From Suilimivivens sp963650485 (GTDB lineage: Bacteria; Bacillota; Clostridia; Lachnospirales; Lachnospiraceae): a stretch of DNA of 64,000 nt. Location of the stretch: NCBI GenBank assembly GCA_963650485.1, contig CAVJLN010000004.1:21359-85358 (forward strand). Direction: 5' to 3'. Position 1 is the stretch's first letter; each line of letters begins with the position of its first letter. The notes beneath the pieces were generated by a model that saw nothing but the letters and a program-made list of their open reading frames with translations, did no database searches and was not told where the DNA came from. Shown piece by piece: positions 43,601 through 52,543 of this stretch. The position numbers and the translations under genes were made by a program.

Positions 43601-46570
43601 ATGAAGATAAACGGAATGATGAAGAAAGGAACAGCAGCAGCGCTTGGAAGCGTATTGGCAATCGGACTCCTGCTCGGAACCGGAGGCACGCTGAAATCGG
43701 TGGCAGATCATAAGATCACGAAGGATACTGTTTCGAACAGTGCAATGAAGTCAAATGCAGAGAACACGGTCACGGACGAAACCGGGGATAACGTTGGGAT
43801 CGTTGCCATTGATCTGGTGGGTGATTATATCGAACAGTCATCGGGCACAGATGCAAGTGACATAAGCGGTATTATGCCAGTGAGCTTAGAGCCCGATACC
43901 GGTTCGGGTAATGCAGATGGCTCAGACAGCACTTCAAACAGTGGTTCGGACGGCTCAACGCAGTCAGGAGCAACTGACACATCAGCTGACGCTGCACAGA
44001 ATAGTGATTCGGGCAATGGTTCGGACAGTTCGGCACAGTCAGGAGCAACCGACACCTCAACTGGTGATGTGCAGAATGATGACTCTACTTCTGGACAGGA
44101 CGCTGCACAGAATAGCGGTTCAGGCAATGACTCAGACAGTTCGGCGCAATCGACCACAGAAGGAAATACAACGAATCAGGACAATGGAACCGGTCAGCTA
44201 ACGGTTTCCATCACCCCGTCTTCTGTAACCGTAGAGGAAGGCGAAAGTGCAACATTTTCTGTAACGATAAGTGATCCTGACCATACTTATAGTTCGGAAA
44301 ACTTCACTTATCAATGGAAGAAACAGGAAGCGTCAGGAAGTACCTTCCGTGATATTGGAGGTGGAACAGGTAATTCTTATACTGTCTCCCAGGCGACATA
44401 CAGTCAGAATGGCGAAAAATATCAGTGTCAGGTAAGCTATACTCCCAGTGATAGCAGTGATACAGTTACAATAACGAGCGACGTGGCTGTCCTGTACGTA
44501 AATCGGACAACAGCAACAGGACCTTCGATCACCATGGATTTACCTTCATCCTATACAGCAACATCCGGAACTGATGTTACCTTTACGATTGAAGCGAAAG
44601 CAGGAAGTACTGACAGCACATTGAAATATGAATGGTATAAAAATAATTCGCCGATATCAGATGCAGGTACGGGCAGTGCTTCTTATAAAATGAACAGTGT
44701 TGCAACGACTGATAATGATACGACATATTATTGCAGGGTAACTGAGACAGATTCAGAAGGATATACGCTCGGAACGGTCACGTCACAGACAGTAACACTT
44801 ACAGTAACGGATAATATAGTCTATACCGTAACCGTAAACAACGGAAACGCCGGTTCCAATGCTTATGCCGAAGGGGATACGGTTTCCATCAAAGCAACGG
44901 TTCCTACAGGGAATACCTTCAAGCAATGGACATCCACAGATGGAGTGAACTTTGCAGACAGTAAGGCAGAAAATACGACCTTTACCATGCCGGCGAAGGA
45001 TGTTACCGTAACGGCAGAATTGAATGATGGAACCACTGAGGATTATACCATAACGATTACAAAGCAGCCGGAGAATGTAGCAATTCTTGCCGGAGGAAGT
45101 GCAGCCTTTACCACAGAGGCCACAGTGAGTCCATCGGCAGAGCTTGTTTATCAGTGGACGGCAGACTTTAATGATGGAAAGGGCTTTGTGGATGTGGCAA
45201 CAGGAAGCACCTGCACCCTCAGCAATGTCCCAAGTACCTATAGTGGTGCGGTTTACCGTTGTAAGATATCGGTTAAGGATCATTCAGAGAACTACCTGTA
45301 TACCAATACGGCAGTGCTTACCATAGGCTATCAGATTACAGTCAATGGCGGAACGGCCAGTCCGACGACCGGCAATGCCGGCGAATCCATTACCATCAAG
45401 GCGGATACTCCGCTGGATGGATATGAATTCAAGCAATGGACCGTGAAGAAGGGCAATGTAATTCTGAAGGATGAAAGCAAGGCACAGACCGTCTTTGTCA
45501 TGCCTGCCTCAGATGTGGAGCTGACCGCAGAATTTCAGCAGATCCTTGCGAAGCCGGTGATTACGACACAGCCGGAAAGCGTGACGGTATATGCCGGAGA
45601 AACTACCAGCTTTAAGGTGGAAGCAAGCGGAGAGGAGCTGACCTACCAGTGGATGCTGGATAAGACAGACGGCAAGGGCTTCCAGAAGATTACAGGCGCA
45701 ACGGAGAAGGTATTCAGAGTCTATACGCAGGATGGCTCCATGAATGGTTATAAATATAAATGTACGGTAACGAACCGCTCCGGCAGTGTGGATTCCAAGG
45801 AAGCGGTACTGACTGTCCGGTATAAGATCACGGATGGAGCGAATTCCATCTGGAAGAAGGGAAGCAGTGACGGCCTGACCTTCCAGGGAAACGGAGCCTA
45901 TACGAAGTTCCGCTCCATTAAGATAGACGAACAGTATATCGGTGGAAGCAACTATACCAAAAAGAGTGATCCGACAATCGTAACAATGCTGGCAAGCTAT
46001 TTAGAGACACTCTCTGTTGGAGATCATAATCTGACAATGGTATGGGAGGATGGAATAGCTGAAACGGTATTTACGGTGAGTGAAGGAAGCTCCTCAGGAA
46101 GCAGCTCCTCAGGAAGCGCTTCCGGTAATACAGCAAACAATGCGGCCGGAAATGCAGCCAATGCGGCAGCAGGAGGTTCTTCCGGAGGCTCCGCAGCTTC
46201 ATCGGCGGGAGGAATAGAAGGTGCGGACAGTACAGCCGCTTCCGTATCCCAGCAGGATTCCGGAGAGACAGAGCTTGTGGATATGCCGATTGTAAGTCAT
46301 AGTGAAAGTACGAAGGCAGATACTGCTGTGGAGAAACCGGTACAGACGAAGAAGACAGAGCAGAGCGTAGAATCTTACCTGTCGGGTGGAGCAAACGGCA
46401 GTGTGATTACTTCCCTGAACGGCGATCTGACCAAAAAGCAGAGCAAGCTTAATGAATATGCGGCAACTGCTTCGATTATTGTGATTCTCATGAGTGCAAT
46501 TGGAGCAATCCTTGTATTTGCAGTCCGCGGCATTACAGCCTTATACCAGTCACGAAAGCGTGACAGATGA
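43601..46570 (+). CDS. Cell-surface protein with Ig-like and InlB-type repeats
   Basis: This 989-residue exported protein has an N-terminal signal (hydrophobic about 11-30) and a low-complexity Ser/Asp/Thr/Gly stretch (about 100-200, built from DNA repeats encoding SGATDTS-like units). Ig-like domains follow (about 205-300, 305-405, 485-580, 655-745), alternating with two InlB B-repeat-like units (GNTFKQWTSTDG..., GYEFKQWTVKKG...) that end in MPAKDV or MPASDV. After a Ser/Gly/Ala-rich linker comes one membrane helix (about 957-978) and a basic KRDR end. There is no LPXTG motif, so it is held by the membrane helix. It is probably an adhesin or a host/matrix-facing protein. It is not clearly linked to the injection system. 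Confidence 0.85.
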   Translation: MKINGMMKKGTAAALGSVLAIGLLLGTGGTLKSVADHKITKDTVSNSAMKSNAENTVTDETGDNVGIVAIDLVGDYIEQSSGTDASDISGIMPVSLEPDTGSGNADGSDSTSNSGSDGSTQSGATDTSADAAQNSDSGNGSDSSAQSGATDTSTGDVQNDDSTSGQDAAQNSGSGNDSDSSAQSTTEGNTTNQDNGTGQLTVSITPSSVTVEEGESATFSVTISDPDHTYSSENFTYQWKKQEASGSTFRDIGGGTGNSYTVSQATYSQNGEKYQCQVSYTPSDSSDTVTITSDVAVLYVNRTTATGPSITMDLPSSYTATSGTDVTFTIEAKAGSTDSTLKYEWYKNNSPISDAGTGSASYKMNSVATTDNDTTYYCRVTETDSEGYTLGTVTSQTVTLTVTDNIVYTVTVNNGNAGSNAYAEGDTVSIKATVPTGNTFKQWTSTDGVNFADSKAENTTFTMPAKDVTVTAELNDGTTEDYTITITKQPENVAILAGGSAAFTTEATVSPSAELVYQWTADFNDGKGFVDVATGSTCTLSNVPSTYSGAVYRCKISVKDHSENYLYTNTAVLTIGYQITVNGGTASPTTGNAGESITIKADTPLDGYEFKQWTVKKGNVILKDESKAQTVFVMPASDVELTAEFQQILAKPVITTQPESVTVYAGETTSFKVEASGEELTYQWMLDKTDGKGFQKITGATEKVFRVYTQDGSMNGYKYKCTVTNRSGSVDSKEAVLTVRYKITDGANSIWKKGSSDGLTFQGNGAYTKFRSIKIDEQYIGGSNYTKKSDPTIVTMLASYLETLSVGDHNLTMVWEDGIAETVFTVSEGSSSGSSSSGSASGNTANNAAGNAANAAAGGSSGGSAASSAGGIEGADSTAASVSQQDSGETELVDMPIVSHSESTKADTAVEKPVQTKKTEQSVESYLSGGANGSVITSLNGDLTKKQSKLNEYAATASIIVILMSAIGAILVFAVRGITALYQSRKRDR
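43905..44150 (+). repeat. Low-complexity in-gene repeats
   Basis: Degenerate repeats of about 60-70 bases encode Ser/Asp/Gly/Thr-rich linker units; CAGTCAGGAGCAAC occurs at about 43964 and 44037. Such sequence often varies in copy number between strains. Confidence 0.65.
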
Positions 46571-46614
46571 TAACCGATAATAACCGATAACAACAGATGA
46601 TAACAGATAATAAA
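46566..46614 (+). repeat. Short tandem GATAA-type repeats
   Basis: Five imperfect copies of GATAACnGATAA or GATAACAGAT occur between the surface-protein stop and the terminator stem. They are AT-rich and have no evident coding role. Confidence 0.55.
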
Positions 46615-46644
46615 ACGGGTGGAAATCGGAAGATTTCCACCCGT
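46605..46644 (-). terminator. Terminator of the histidine kinase-like gene (minus strand)
   Basis: A perfect 13-pair stem (46615-46627 with 46632-46644, four-base loop) is followed on the minus strand by TTTTATTAT. It ends the kinase-like transcript. On the plus strand the run after the stem is AAGCTTT, so it is probably weaker for the surface protein gene. Confidence 0.85.
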
Positions 46645-46730
46645 AAGCTTTGTCCCGTAAGTTTCGCCTGGCAGTTCTATTTGCTGAAAGCAGAAGGAAG
46701 GATTACCATCGGATACAATATGCAAAAGAA

Positions 46731-47636
46731 TTATCCGATCTGGGAATGAATAGGAAGCTGGATATAGATTCCCATACCGTTCGCACTGTGAGCATAAATG
46801 CTGCCATGATAATGCTCGACGATGGCCTTGACCTGTGCGAGACCGAGTCCGTTACCGCTGATACGGTTGGAACCCTGGAAATTCAGATCGAAGATGTTGG
46901 GCATTTCCTCAGCGGGAAGTCCACGGCCGTTATCCTTGAAGGCAACAAAGAGATTGCTGCCGGCGTTGGATATGGTAATCACCAGATTGCCGTTCTGCTG
47001 CATATATTTAATGGAGTTATCAATAATATTGCGGATCATCAGGCTGATATAACGGGAATCCGCAGGATAAAACAGGGAAGGCGATGAGGTGGAGAGATCC
47101 AGCCGGATGCCGGCCTGCAAACAAAGAGGCTGCATGTCCGTTACGATCTGTTGTGACAGGGAAATAATATCGACCTCTGTCACCTGCTCATCCGGAGGAA
47201 GGATACTGGCTGCTACGGACGGATCCAGTGCTTCTACCGTTTTAAGCTCAGCCTCCTTAAGAAGCGAGGTGAGAGTTTCATTCTGCTGTGTCAGATCTGC
47301 CAATTGTCTGGTCAGCAATTCATTGTTGTAGGAAAGCTCATCCTTTTCCTGACGAAGCTGTGTCACCAAGGTATTGTCATTCCCGAAATGCTCCGGATTA
47401 AAGTCATCGGAAGTGGGAAAATAATCAGGAAAAAGGGACTGGTCATCATCCCCCCGTTGTCCATGCCGGATAAAGATATAAGTCAATGTCAGACATCCAT
47501 GCAGGGTGACAAAGATAAGAGCATAGAGAAAATTCCTCTGTATCAGGAATGCCAAAGCTGCAATAAAGCACAATATATAGCCGATGGAAAAGATCAGTTC
47601 CTGTAAAATAAATTTATTGTGTGATGATGTGCCCAT
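46731..47636 (-). CDS. Membrane histidine kinase-like protein lacking an H-box
   Basis: This 301-residue protein has two N-terminal membrane helices (about 12-28 and 33-55), a coiled coil (about 92-130), and a C-terminal HATPase domain: N-box IRNIIDNSIKYMQQ, G1 FKDNGRGLP, G2 GNGLGLAQVK. I see no DHP segment with a phosphoacceptor His before the N-box; the linker reads DPSVAASILPPDEQ. It may act as a phosphatase, pseudokinase or partner of the soluble kinase at 48588. It is divergently transcribed from the response regulator. Confidence 0.8.
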   Translation of the reverse strand: MGTSSHNKFILQELIFSIGYILCFIAALAFLIQRNFLYALIFVTLHGCLTLTYIFIRHGQRGDDDQSLFPDYFPTSDDFNPEHFGNDNTLVTQLRQEKDELSYNNELLTRQLADLTQQNETLTSLLKEAELKTVEALDPSVAASILPPDEQVTEVDIISLSQQIVTDMQPLCLQAGIRLDLSTSSPSLFYPADSRYISLMIRNIIDNSIKYMQQNGNLVITISNAGSNLFVAFKDNGRGLPAEEMPNIFDLNFQGSNRISGNGLGLAQVKAIVEHYHGSIYAHSANGMGIYIQLPIHSQIG

Positions 47637-47672
47637 GTATTACACAGTCCTTCTTTACTTATAATTAATATT

Positions 47673-47702
47673 AGTGTAGGATAAGTTATAGAGAATTGTC
47701 AA
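47673..47702 (-). promoter_or_regulatory. Promoter of the kinase-like gene
   Basis: On the minus strand TTGACA (47702-47697) is followed after 18 bases by TACACT (47678-47673). The distance to the start codon is about 35 bases. Confidence 0.6.
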
Positions 47703-47720
47703 GGAAATTCGATAAAACAA

Positions 47721-47760
47721 AACTGTTACAATGTAACAGTTATTGTTCATACGAGTGAAC
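47721..47760. promoter_or_regulatory. Two dyads in the divergent regulatory region
   Basis: AACTGTTACA and TGTAACAGTT form a perfect palindrome around one central base (47721-47741). GTTCA and TGAAC form a second, shorter dyad (47745-47760). They lie 26-65 bases before the regulator gene and are likely operator sites for it or for another regulator. Confidence 0.6.
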
Positions 47761-47785
47761 AGTAATACGCTAAAGAGGAAACAGA

Positions 47786-48502
47786 ATGGAAGAACCTATG
47801 AAAACGAAGGTACTGCTGGTGGAAGACAGTGAGGATCTGAGACTGATCACACTCCTGCAGCTGGAACAGCTCGGCTATGATTCCGTTGGGGCTGCTACCG
47901 GACAGGAGGCACTGGAAATCCTGAGCAGGGAACGGATTGACATTATTCTTCTGGACGTGATGCTGCCGGACTGCGACGGACATGAGCTTTGTGTCAGGAT
48001 GCGGAATGAGCCGGTCAGCTACGGCGGACCGGTGATTTTTCTGAGCTGTCTGGGAGACGGAGAGAACATTGTGGAGGCATTCCGGAACGGAGGAACGGAT
48101 TATATTGTCAAGCCTGCGAAGGCAGATATCCTCAGGGAACGGATTGAGATCAATCTGGAGAAGGTCAGGAAGCCGGACGGAGGAAGCTATAAAAAACGCT
48201 GGTTCCGGCATTTTATGGTCGATCCGTCCAAGCGTGAGGTATATGCGGTGGAGGATGGAATACAGAAGGACAAGATCCTGCTTTCACCCAAGGAATACCA
48301 GCTTCTGGAAAGTATGATTGACCACGAGGGAGAAATCCTCTTTTACAGACAACTGTACAGGGATGTATGGGGGCAGGATGATCTGGATGACGTCCGGACA
48401 CTGATGGTTCATGTTTCGAACCTGCGTAAGAAAATTTCTCCTGAAAATGTGGAGATTATCCGCGCGATCCGTGGTGTCGGTTATCTTTTTCAGGATGACT
48501 AG
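47786..48502 (+). CDS. OmpR-family response regulator
   Basis: This 238-residue protein has a receiver domain (acidic pair Glu13/Asp14 in LLVEDSED, phosphorylation site Asp57 in ILLDVMLPD, Lys in IVKPAK). A winged-helix DNA-binding domain follows (LLSPKEYQLLESMIDHEGE, then VRTLMVHVSNLRKKI, then IRGVGYLF), all diagnostic of OmpR/PhoB. The start at 47786 follows AGAGG by seven bases. It is probably phosphorylated by the kinase encoded at 48588 and may control the divergent gene through the palindrome in the spacer. Confidence 0.92.
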   Translation: MEEPMKTKVLLVEDSEDLRLITLLQLEQLGYDSVGAATGQEALEILSRERIDIILLDVMLPDCDGHELCVRMRNEPVSYGGPVIFLSCLGDGENIVEAFRNGGTDYIVKPAKADILRERIEINLEKVRKPDGGSYKKRWFRHFMVDPSKREVYAVEDGIQKDKILLSPKEYQLLESMIDHEGEILFYRQLYRDVWGQDDLDDVRTLMVHVSNLRKKISPENVEIIRAIRGVGYLFQDD

Positions 48503-48587
48503 CTGACTTCTGTCCGGAGAAGCTGCCGGTGACAGAGCCGATGGTGAGCGAGGCACGGATGAATGGTAACAATAGGAGGGGGCAGAC

Positions 48588-49391
48588 TTGCTTTCGATAT
48601 TCAGTAAGAGCTTTTGGAAGAGGAATAAGGATTCCGAAAATACAAAAGAAAATCTACCGGAGGAAAAGAGCGACGGGCTGGCAGCAGAACCGGAGCATCC
48701 CGGAAAAAGTCCGCAGGATGAGGAGAGAATCTGGTTCCGGCGGCTTTTGTCCCATAATATCCGTATGCCGATGACGATTATAGCCGGTTATGGGGATCTG
48801 CTTAAGAATCACAGTCTGAAAACACGTGAGGATGAGCTGCAATGCATTGAAAAGATCTGCAAAAACATTGATTATCTGAATACGCTGTTCAAGGTACTTG
48901 TCGATGACGGACATAATGAGGAGCTGCTCGGGAGCAGGGAATGGTTCGACCTGCTGCAATGCGCACGGGAAGCCTTTGATTATGTCAGCAGTATGACCAG
49001 CAAGGCGAATATCACCATATCCGTCAACAGCAGACGGGAAAGCGTCATGTACTACGGCAACCGGATTATCATGATGCGGGCCTTTTATAATCTGATTGAG
49101 AATTCGATCCGTTATATGAACCGGCCGGGCAACATCTGTCTTACAGTCGAAGAGACGGTCGAGGAAATTTATGCAATCTACCGGGATGACGGGGAAGGAA
49201 TGGATGAGACAGAAGCAGATTCCATTACAGATCTCAATTACCAGGGAAGCAATGCCAGTAAGGACGGCCACGGGATCGGAATGTATCTGGTGAAGGATGC
49301 GGTGGAGACCAATGGAGGAACCCTTTTCATCCGCACCGGGAAAGGGAAGGGCATGGCCGTTTATATGGCTTTTCCGAAAAGTCCGGTCTGA
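48588..49391 (+). CDS. Soluble sensor histidine kinase
   Basis: This is a 267-residue kinase without membrane helices. The start is TTG at 48588, fitted by GGAGGGGG eight bases upstream. The H-box is RLLSHNIRMPMTIIAGYGDL (His56). The catalytic domain has N-box FYNLIENSIRYMNR, G1 RDDGEGMD and G2 GHGIGMYLVKDAV. Its short N-terminus has no sensor domain, so it probably receives its signal from a partner, possibly the membrane protein at 46731. It follows the regulator gene in the same direction. Confidence 0.88.
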   Translation: MLSIFSKSFWKRNKDSENTKENLPEEKSDGLAAEPEHPGKSPQDEERIWFRRLLSHNIRMPMTIIAGYGDLLKNHSLKTREDELQCIEKICKNIDYLNTLFKVLVDDGHNEELLGSREWFDLLQCAREAFDYVSSMTSKANITISVNSRRESVMYYGNRIIMMRAFYNLIENSIRYMNRPGNICLTVEETVEEIYAIYRDDGEGMDETEADSITDLNYQGSNASKDGHGIGMYLVKDAVETNGGTLFIRTGKGKGMAVYMAFPKSPV

Positions 49392-49397
49392 ACCTTC

Positions 49398-49426
49398 TTG
49401 TGTTTTCGCTTCAAATGGAGTAATAT
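49398..49426 (+). promoter_or_regulatory. Promoter of the ireB-ruvX cluster
   Basis: TTGTGT (49398-49403) and TAATAT (49421-49426) are separated by 17 bases, 36 bases before the ireB start. Confidence 0.55.
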
Positions 49427-49461
49427 GGTACAGTGTAAGTGAACGGATAGTGAGGTGCAAC

Positions 49462-49734
49462 ATGCAGGATTTGGGAAATACACAGTTTTTCTGTGTGGAA
49501 AAGGATAATAATAGTGTAAGACTTGTATTGCAGGAGGTATATGAGGCTCTCACCGAGAAGGGCTACAATCCGGTGAATCAGATTGTCGGATACATTATGT
49601 CCGGAGATCCCACATATATTACCAGTCATCATAATGCCAGAAGCCTGATCATGAAGCTGGAGCGGGATGAGCTGGTGGAAGAGATGCTGACAGCATATAT
49701 TAACAATAATCACTGGAATAAGGACGAGGCATAG
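49462..49734 (+). CDS. ireB: IreB-family regulatory phosphoprotein (UPF0297)
   Basis: This 90-residue protein is of the IreB/YrzL family. It has the conserved core LVLQEVYEALTEKGYNPVNQ and GYIMSGDPTYITSHHNARSL. In enterococci IreB is phosphorylated by the PASTA kinase IreK and influences cephalosporin tolerance. ATG 49462 follows GTGAGGTGC and gives the family's usual length; longer in-frame starts upstream are spurious. It heads the conserved cluster with ruvX and a DUF1292 gene. Confidence 0.93.
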   Translation: MQDLGNTQFFCVEKDNNSVRLVLQEVYEALTEKGYNPVNQIVGYIMSGDPTYITSHHNARSLIMKLERDELVEEMLTAYINNNHWNKDEA

Positions 49735-49763
49735 CCTGTGGGCATTGCTTTAAGGACAGCGGT

Positions 49764-50216
49764 ATGCGGATTATGGGATTGGATTACGGCTCCAGGACAG
49801 TCGGAGTTGCGATCAGTGATGCAATGCAGATTACGGCACAGGGAATTGAGATTATCCGTCGCAAGGATGAAAACAAGCTCCGCCAGACGCTTGCGCGGAT
49901 TGAAGAACTGATTGAGGAATATGAGGTCACGGAGATTGTTCTGGGATTTCCGAAGAACATGAATGATACATTGGGACCGAGGGTAGAAGCTACCCTGGAG
50001 TTCAAAGAGAAACTGGAGCGGAGAACAGGACTTCCGGTAGCCGTATGGGATGAAAGACTGACCACAGTAAGCGCGGACAAGACCATGATGGAAGCGGGCA
50101 TCCGCAGGGAGCACCGCAGGGAATACGTGGATATGATTGCAGCAGTATTCATCCTGCAGGGATTTCTTGACCGCCGTGCAATGAAACAGAAGGAAGACAG
50201 AACAGAGGACATATAG
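49764..50216 (+). CDS. ruvX: Holliday junction resolvase-like protein RuvX/YqgF
   Basis: This 150-residue RNase H-fold protein starts RIMGLDYGSRTVGVAISD (catalytic Asp). It has VLGFPKNMNDTLGP and VWDERLTTVSAD, and ends with a helix carrying the last acidic residue (VDMIAAVFILQGFLD). YqgF proteins take part in 16S rRNA 5'-end maturation and possibly in junction resolution. The stop codon overlaps the GTG start of the DUF1292 gene. Confidence 0.93.
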   Translation: MRIMGLDYGSRTVGVAISDAMQITAQGIEIIRRKDENKLRQTLARIEELIEEYEVTEIVLGFPKNMNDTLGPRVEATLEFKEKLERRTGLPVAVWDERLTTVSADKTMMEAGIRREHRREYVDMIAAVFILQGFLDRRAMKQKEDRTEDI

Positions 50217-50485
50217 TGGAAAAGATCACATTTACACTTGATACGAATGAAACAGCAGAACTTTTCGTGCTGGAACAGACGAAGCTTTTCGGAAACTCTT
50301 ATATCCTTGTTACAGAGGAAGAAGAGGGTGACGCAGAAGCAATGATTCTCAAAGAAATCGCCGGAAGCAAGAATGGCGATACAACTTACGAAATTATAGA
50401 AGATGAAACAGAACTGCGTGCTGTAGCAGATGTATTTGAAAATCTGCTGGAGGACGTATCTTTAACCGATGGTAAAGAACTGTAA
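50216..50485 (+). CDS. DUF1292 (UPF0473/YrzB) protein
   Basis: This 89-residue acidic protein has the DUF1292 layout: LDTNETAELFVLEQTKLFG, then YILVTEEEEGDAEAMILKEI, and a final EDETELRAVADVFENLLE. Its function is unknown. It always follows ruvX in Firmicutes. The GTG start shares a base with the preceding stop, indicating coupling. Confidence 0.88.
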   Translation: MEKITFTLDTNETAELFVLEQTKLFGNSYILVTEEEEGDAEAMILKEIAGSKNGDTTYEIIEDETELRAVADVFENLLEDVSLTDGKEL

Positions 50486-50787
50486 TCTTTTTAATTTATT
50501 TTAATACACAGCTTAAGGAGCTGCTTTTATGATAACGGAATGATGTAGTGTTCTGAATGACGGACGGATTGGCTGCAGGAACGGAAGAAGCATGGTGCAG
50601 CGGATCGGCAACGTCATCGCCTGTTGAGGAGGTGCTGATTTTATCAGCGTTTTTACAAATGGGGTTCTGAATAATTACGTTTATTTAAGGTCGCCCTGCT
50701 TTGACAGTAACGATACGATGGACAACAGAATTCATGAATCATGAGGGCATGCTCTTCACATGCTGTAATAATGTGGAGGTAAACCGA
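50486..50787 (+). other. 302-base leader before the RNase J gene
   Basis: The spacer holds a small hairpin with a T run (GCTGAT/ATCAGC at 50634-50648, then GTTTTT), which could be a weak terminator or attenuator. A weaker hairpin (CAGCT/AGCTG near 50501-50515) follows the DUF1292 gene. I see no known riboswitch. The reading frame from 50701 continues into RNase J but lacks a good ribosome binding site. Confidence 0.5.
50634..50656 (+). terminator. Small terminator-like hairpin before rnj
   Basis: A six-pair stem with a TTT loop is followed by GTTTTT. It is weak by itself and may attenuate read-through from the ruvX cluster. Confidence 0.5.
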
Positions 50788-52461
50788 TTGAAGAAAAATT
50801 TAACGGAATCTGCTTCAGGTCTCAAGGTAATTCCCCTTGGAGGACTGGAGCAGATTGGAATGAACATTACTGCCTTTGAGTACGAAGACAGTATTATTGT
50901 AGTTGACTGCGGTCTGTCCTTTCCGGAGGACGATATGCTGGGTGTAGACCTGGTAATTCCGGATATTACTTATCTGATGAACAATATAGATAAGGTAAAG
51001 GGTTTCATGATTACTCATGGACATGAGGATCATATCGGAGCCCTGCCTTATGTGCTTAAGGAGATTAACGTTCCGGTTTATGCGACGAAGCTGACCATGG
51101 GAATTATTGAAAACAAGCTGAAGGAGCATGAACTTCTAGGAACAACGAAACGTAAGGTTGTGAAGTTCGGGCAATCCATTATTCTTGGACATTTCCGGAT
51201 TGAATTCATCAAGACGAATCACAGCATTATTGATGCGGCAGCGCTGGCCATTTATTCTCCGGCAGGAATTGTTGTCCATACCGGAGATTTCAAGGTGGAT
51301 TATACACCGGTATTCGGAGATTCCATTGACCTGCAGCGCTTTGCCGAAATCGGCAAAAAGGGTGTGCTGGCGCTGATGTGTGATTCCACGAATGCAGAGC
51401 GTCCGGGCTTTACGCCTTCGGAGAGGACAGTGGGAAAGACCTTTGATTCCCTGTTTGAGGAACACAAGAATACCCGTATCATCATTGCTACCTTTGCATC
51501 CAATGTGGATCGTGTACAGCAGATTATTAACTCTGCTTACAAGTTTGGCAGAAAGGTCGTTGTGGAAGGCCGCAGCATGGTGAGCATCATCGAAACGGCA
51601 ACGAGCCTTGGTTATCTGAATATTCCAGAGCATACATTGATTGATACAGAAATGCTGAAAAATTATCCGAATGAAAAGACCGTGATTATCACAACCGGAA
51701 GCCAGGGCGAAAGCATGGCGGCCTTAAGCCGTATGGCAGAGGACAATCACCGTAAGATATCGATCGGACCGGGCGATACCGTTATCTTTTCGTCCCATCC
51801 GATTCCCGGTAATGAAAAGGCGGTAACCAATATTATTAACCAACTGTTACAAAAGGGCGCGGACGTAATTTTCCAGGATGTCCATGTATCCGGACATGCC
51901 TGTCAGGAAGAAATTAAGCTGATTTATTCGCTGGTACGTCCCAAATATTCGGTTCCGGTCCATGGAGAATACAAGCACCTGCGTGCCCAGGCCAAGCTTG
52001 CAGAAGAACTGGGAATCCCTAAGGATCACATTTTTATCCTGCAGTCAGGTGATGTGCTGGAATTTCGTGATGGGGAAGCGAAGGTTTCCGGAAAAGTACC
52101 GGTGGGTGATATTTTAGTAGACGGACTTGGCGTCGGTGATGTCGGCAATGTGGTATTGCGTGACCGGCAGCATCTTGCAGAAGACGGTATCATGATTGTT
52201 GTACTGGGATTAGACAGTGCAACGGATCAGCTGATCAGCGGACCGGATATTGTATCCCGGGGCTTTGTATATGTGAAGACATCAGATGAACTGATGGATG
52301 AAGCAAGGGAGGTCGTTACCCTTGCGGTTGAAGGGTGTCTTGACCGTGGTATTACGGACTGGGGCAAGCTTAAGAGTACGATCAAGGATGTACTGGGCGA
52401 ATTTGTCTGGAAGAAGACAAAGCGCCGCCCGATGATTCTTCCAATCATCATGGAAATTTAG
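50788..52461 (+). CDS. rnj: Ribonuclease J
   Basis: This 557-residue metallo-beta-lactamase/beta-CASP ribonuclease starts at TTG 50788, eight bases after GGAGG. It has IPLGGLEQIGMNITAFEY, the metal motif THGHEDHIGALPYV, VHTGDFKVDYTP, CDSTNAERPGFTPSE and the beta-CASP HVSGHACQEE, followed by VPVHGEYKHL. RNase J degrades and matures RNA with 5'-exonuclease and endonuclease activity in Gram-positive bacteria. Only one copy is seen in the window. A hairpin with a T run (52463-52485) follows. Confidence 0.95.
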   Translation: MKKNLTESASGLKVIPLGGLEQIGMNITAFEYEDSIIVVDCGLSFPEDDMLGVDLVIPDITYLMNNIDKVKGFMITHGHEDHIGALPYVLKEINVPVYATKLTMGIIENKLKEHELLGTTKRKVVKFGQSIILGHFRIEFIKTNHSIIDAAALAIYSPAGIVVHTGDFKVDYTPVFGDSIDLQRFAEIGKKGVLALMCDSTNAERPGFTPSERTVGKTFDSLFEEHKNTRIIIATFASNVDRVQQIINSAYKFGRKVVVEGRSMVSIIETATSLGYLNIPEHTLIDTEMLKNYPNEKTVIITTGSQGESMAALSRMAEDNHRKISIGPGDTVIFSSHPIPGNEKAVTNIINQLLQKGADVIFQDVHVSGHACQEEIKLIYSLVRPKYSVPVHGEYKHLRAQAKLAEELGIPKDHIFILQSGDVLEFRDGEAKVSGKVPVGDILVDGLGVGDVGNVVLRDRQHLAEDGIMIVVLGLDSATDQLISGPDIVSRGFVYVKTSDELMDEAREVVTLAVEGCLDRGITDWGKLKSTIKDVLGEFVWKKTKRRPMILPIIMEI

Positions 52462-52462
52462 G

Positions 52463-52485
52463 AAAACGTGCTAATCAGCACTTTT
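52463..52485 (+). terminator. Hairpin with T run after rnj
   Basis: GTGCT (52468-52472) pairs with AGCAC (52477-52481) around an AATC loop. Flanking A and T runs extend it, and it is followed by TTTTCT. It would be a weak terminator. Confidence 0.6.
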
Positions 52486-52543
52486 CTGAGAAACCGGCAG
52501 CTATTCCGTGTGAAAATTTTTCTTATACTGGGGGATAAGGGTC

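Noticed and set aside
46731..47087. A plus-strand 145-codon frame (46650-47087) as a gene
   Set aside because: It is antisense to the HATPase domain of the kinase-like gene and overlaps the terminator stem.
50486..50787. A riboswitch or T-box before the RNase J gene
   Set aside because: I find no conserved T-box, purine, glycine or c-di-GMP core elements; only two weak hairpins are present.
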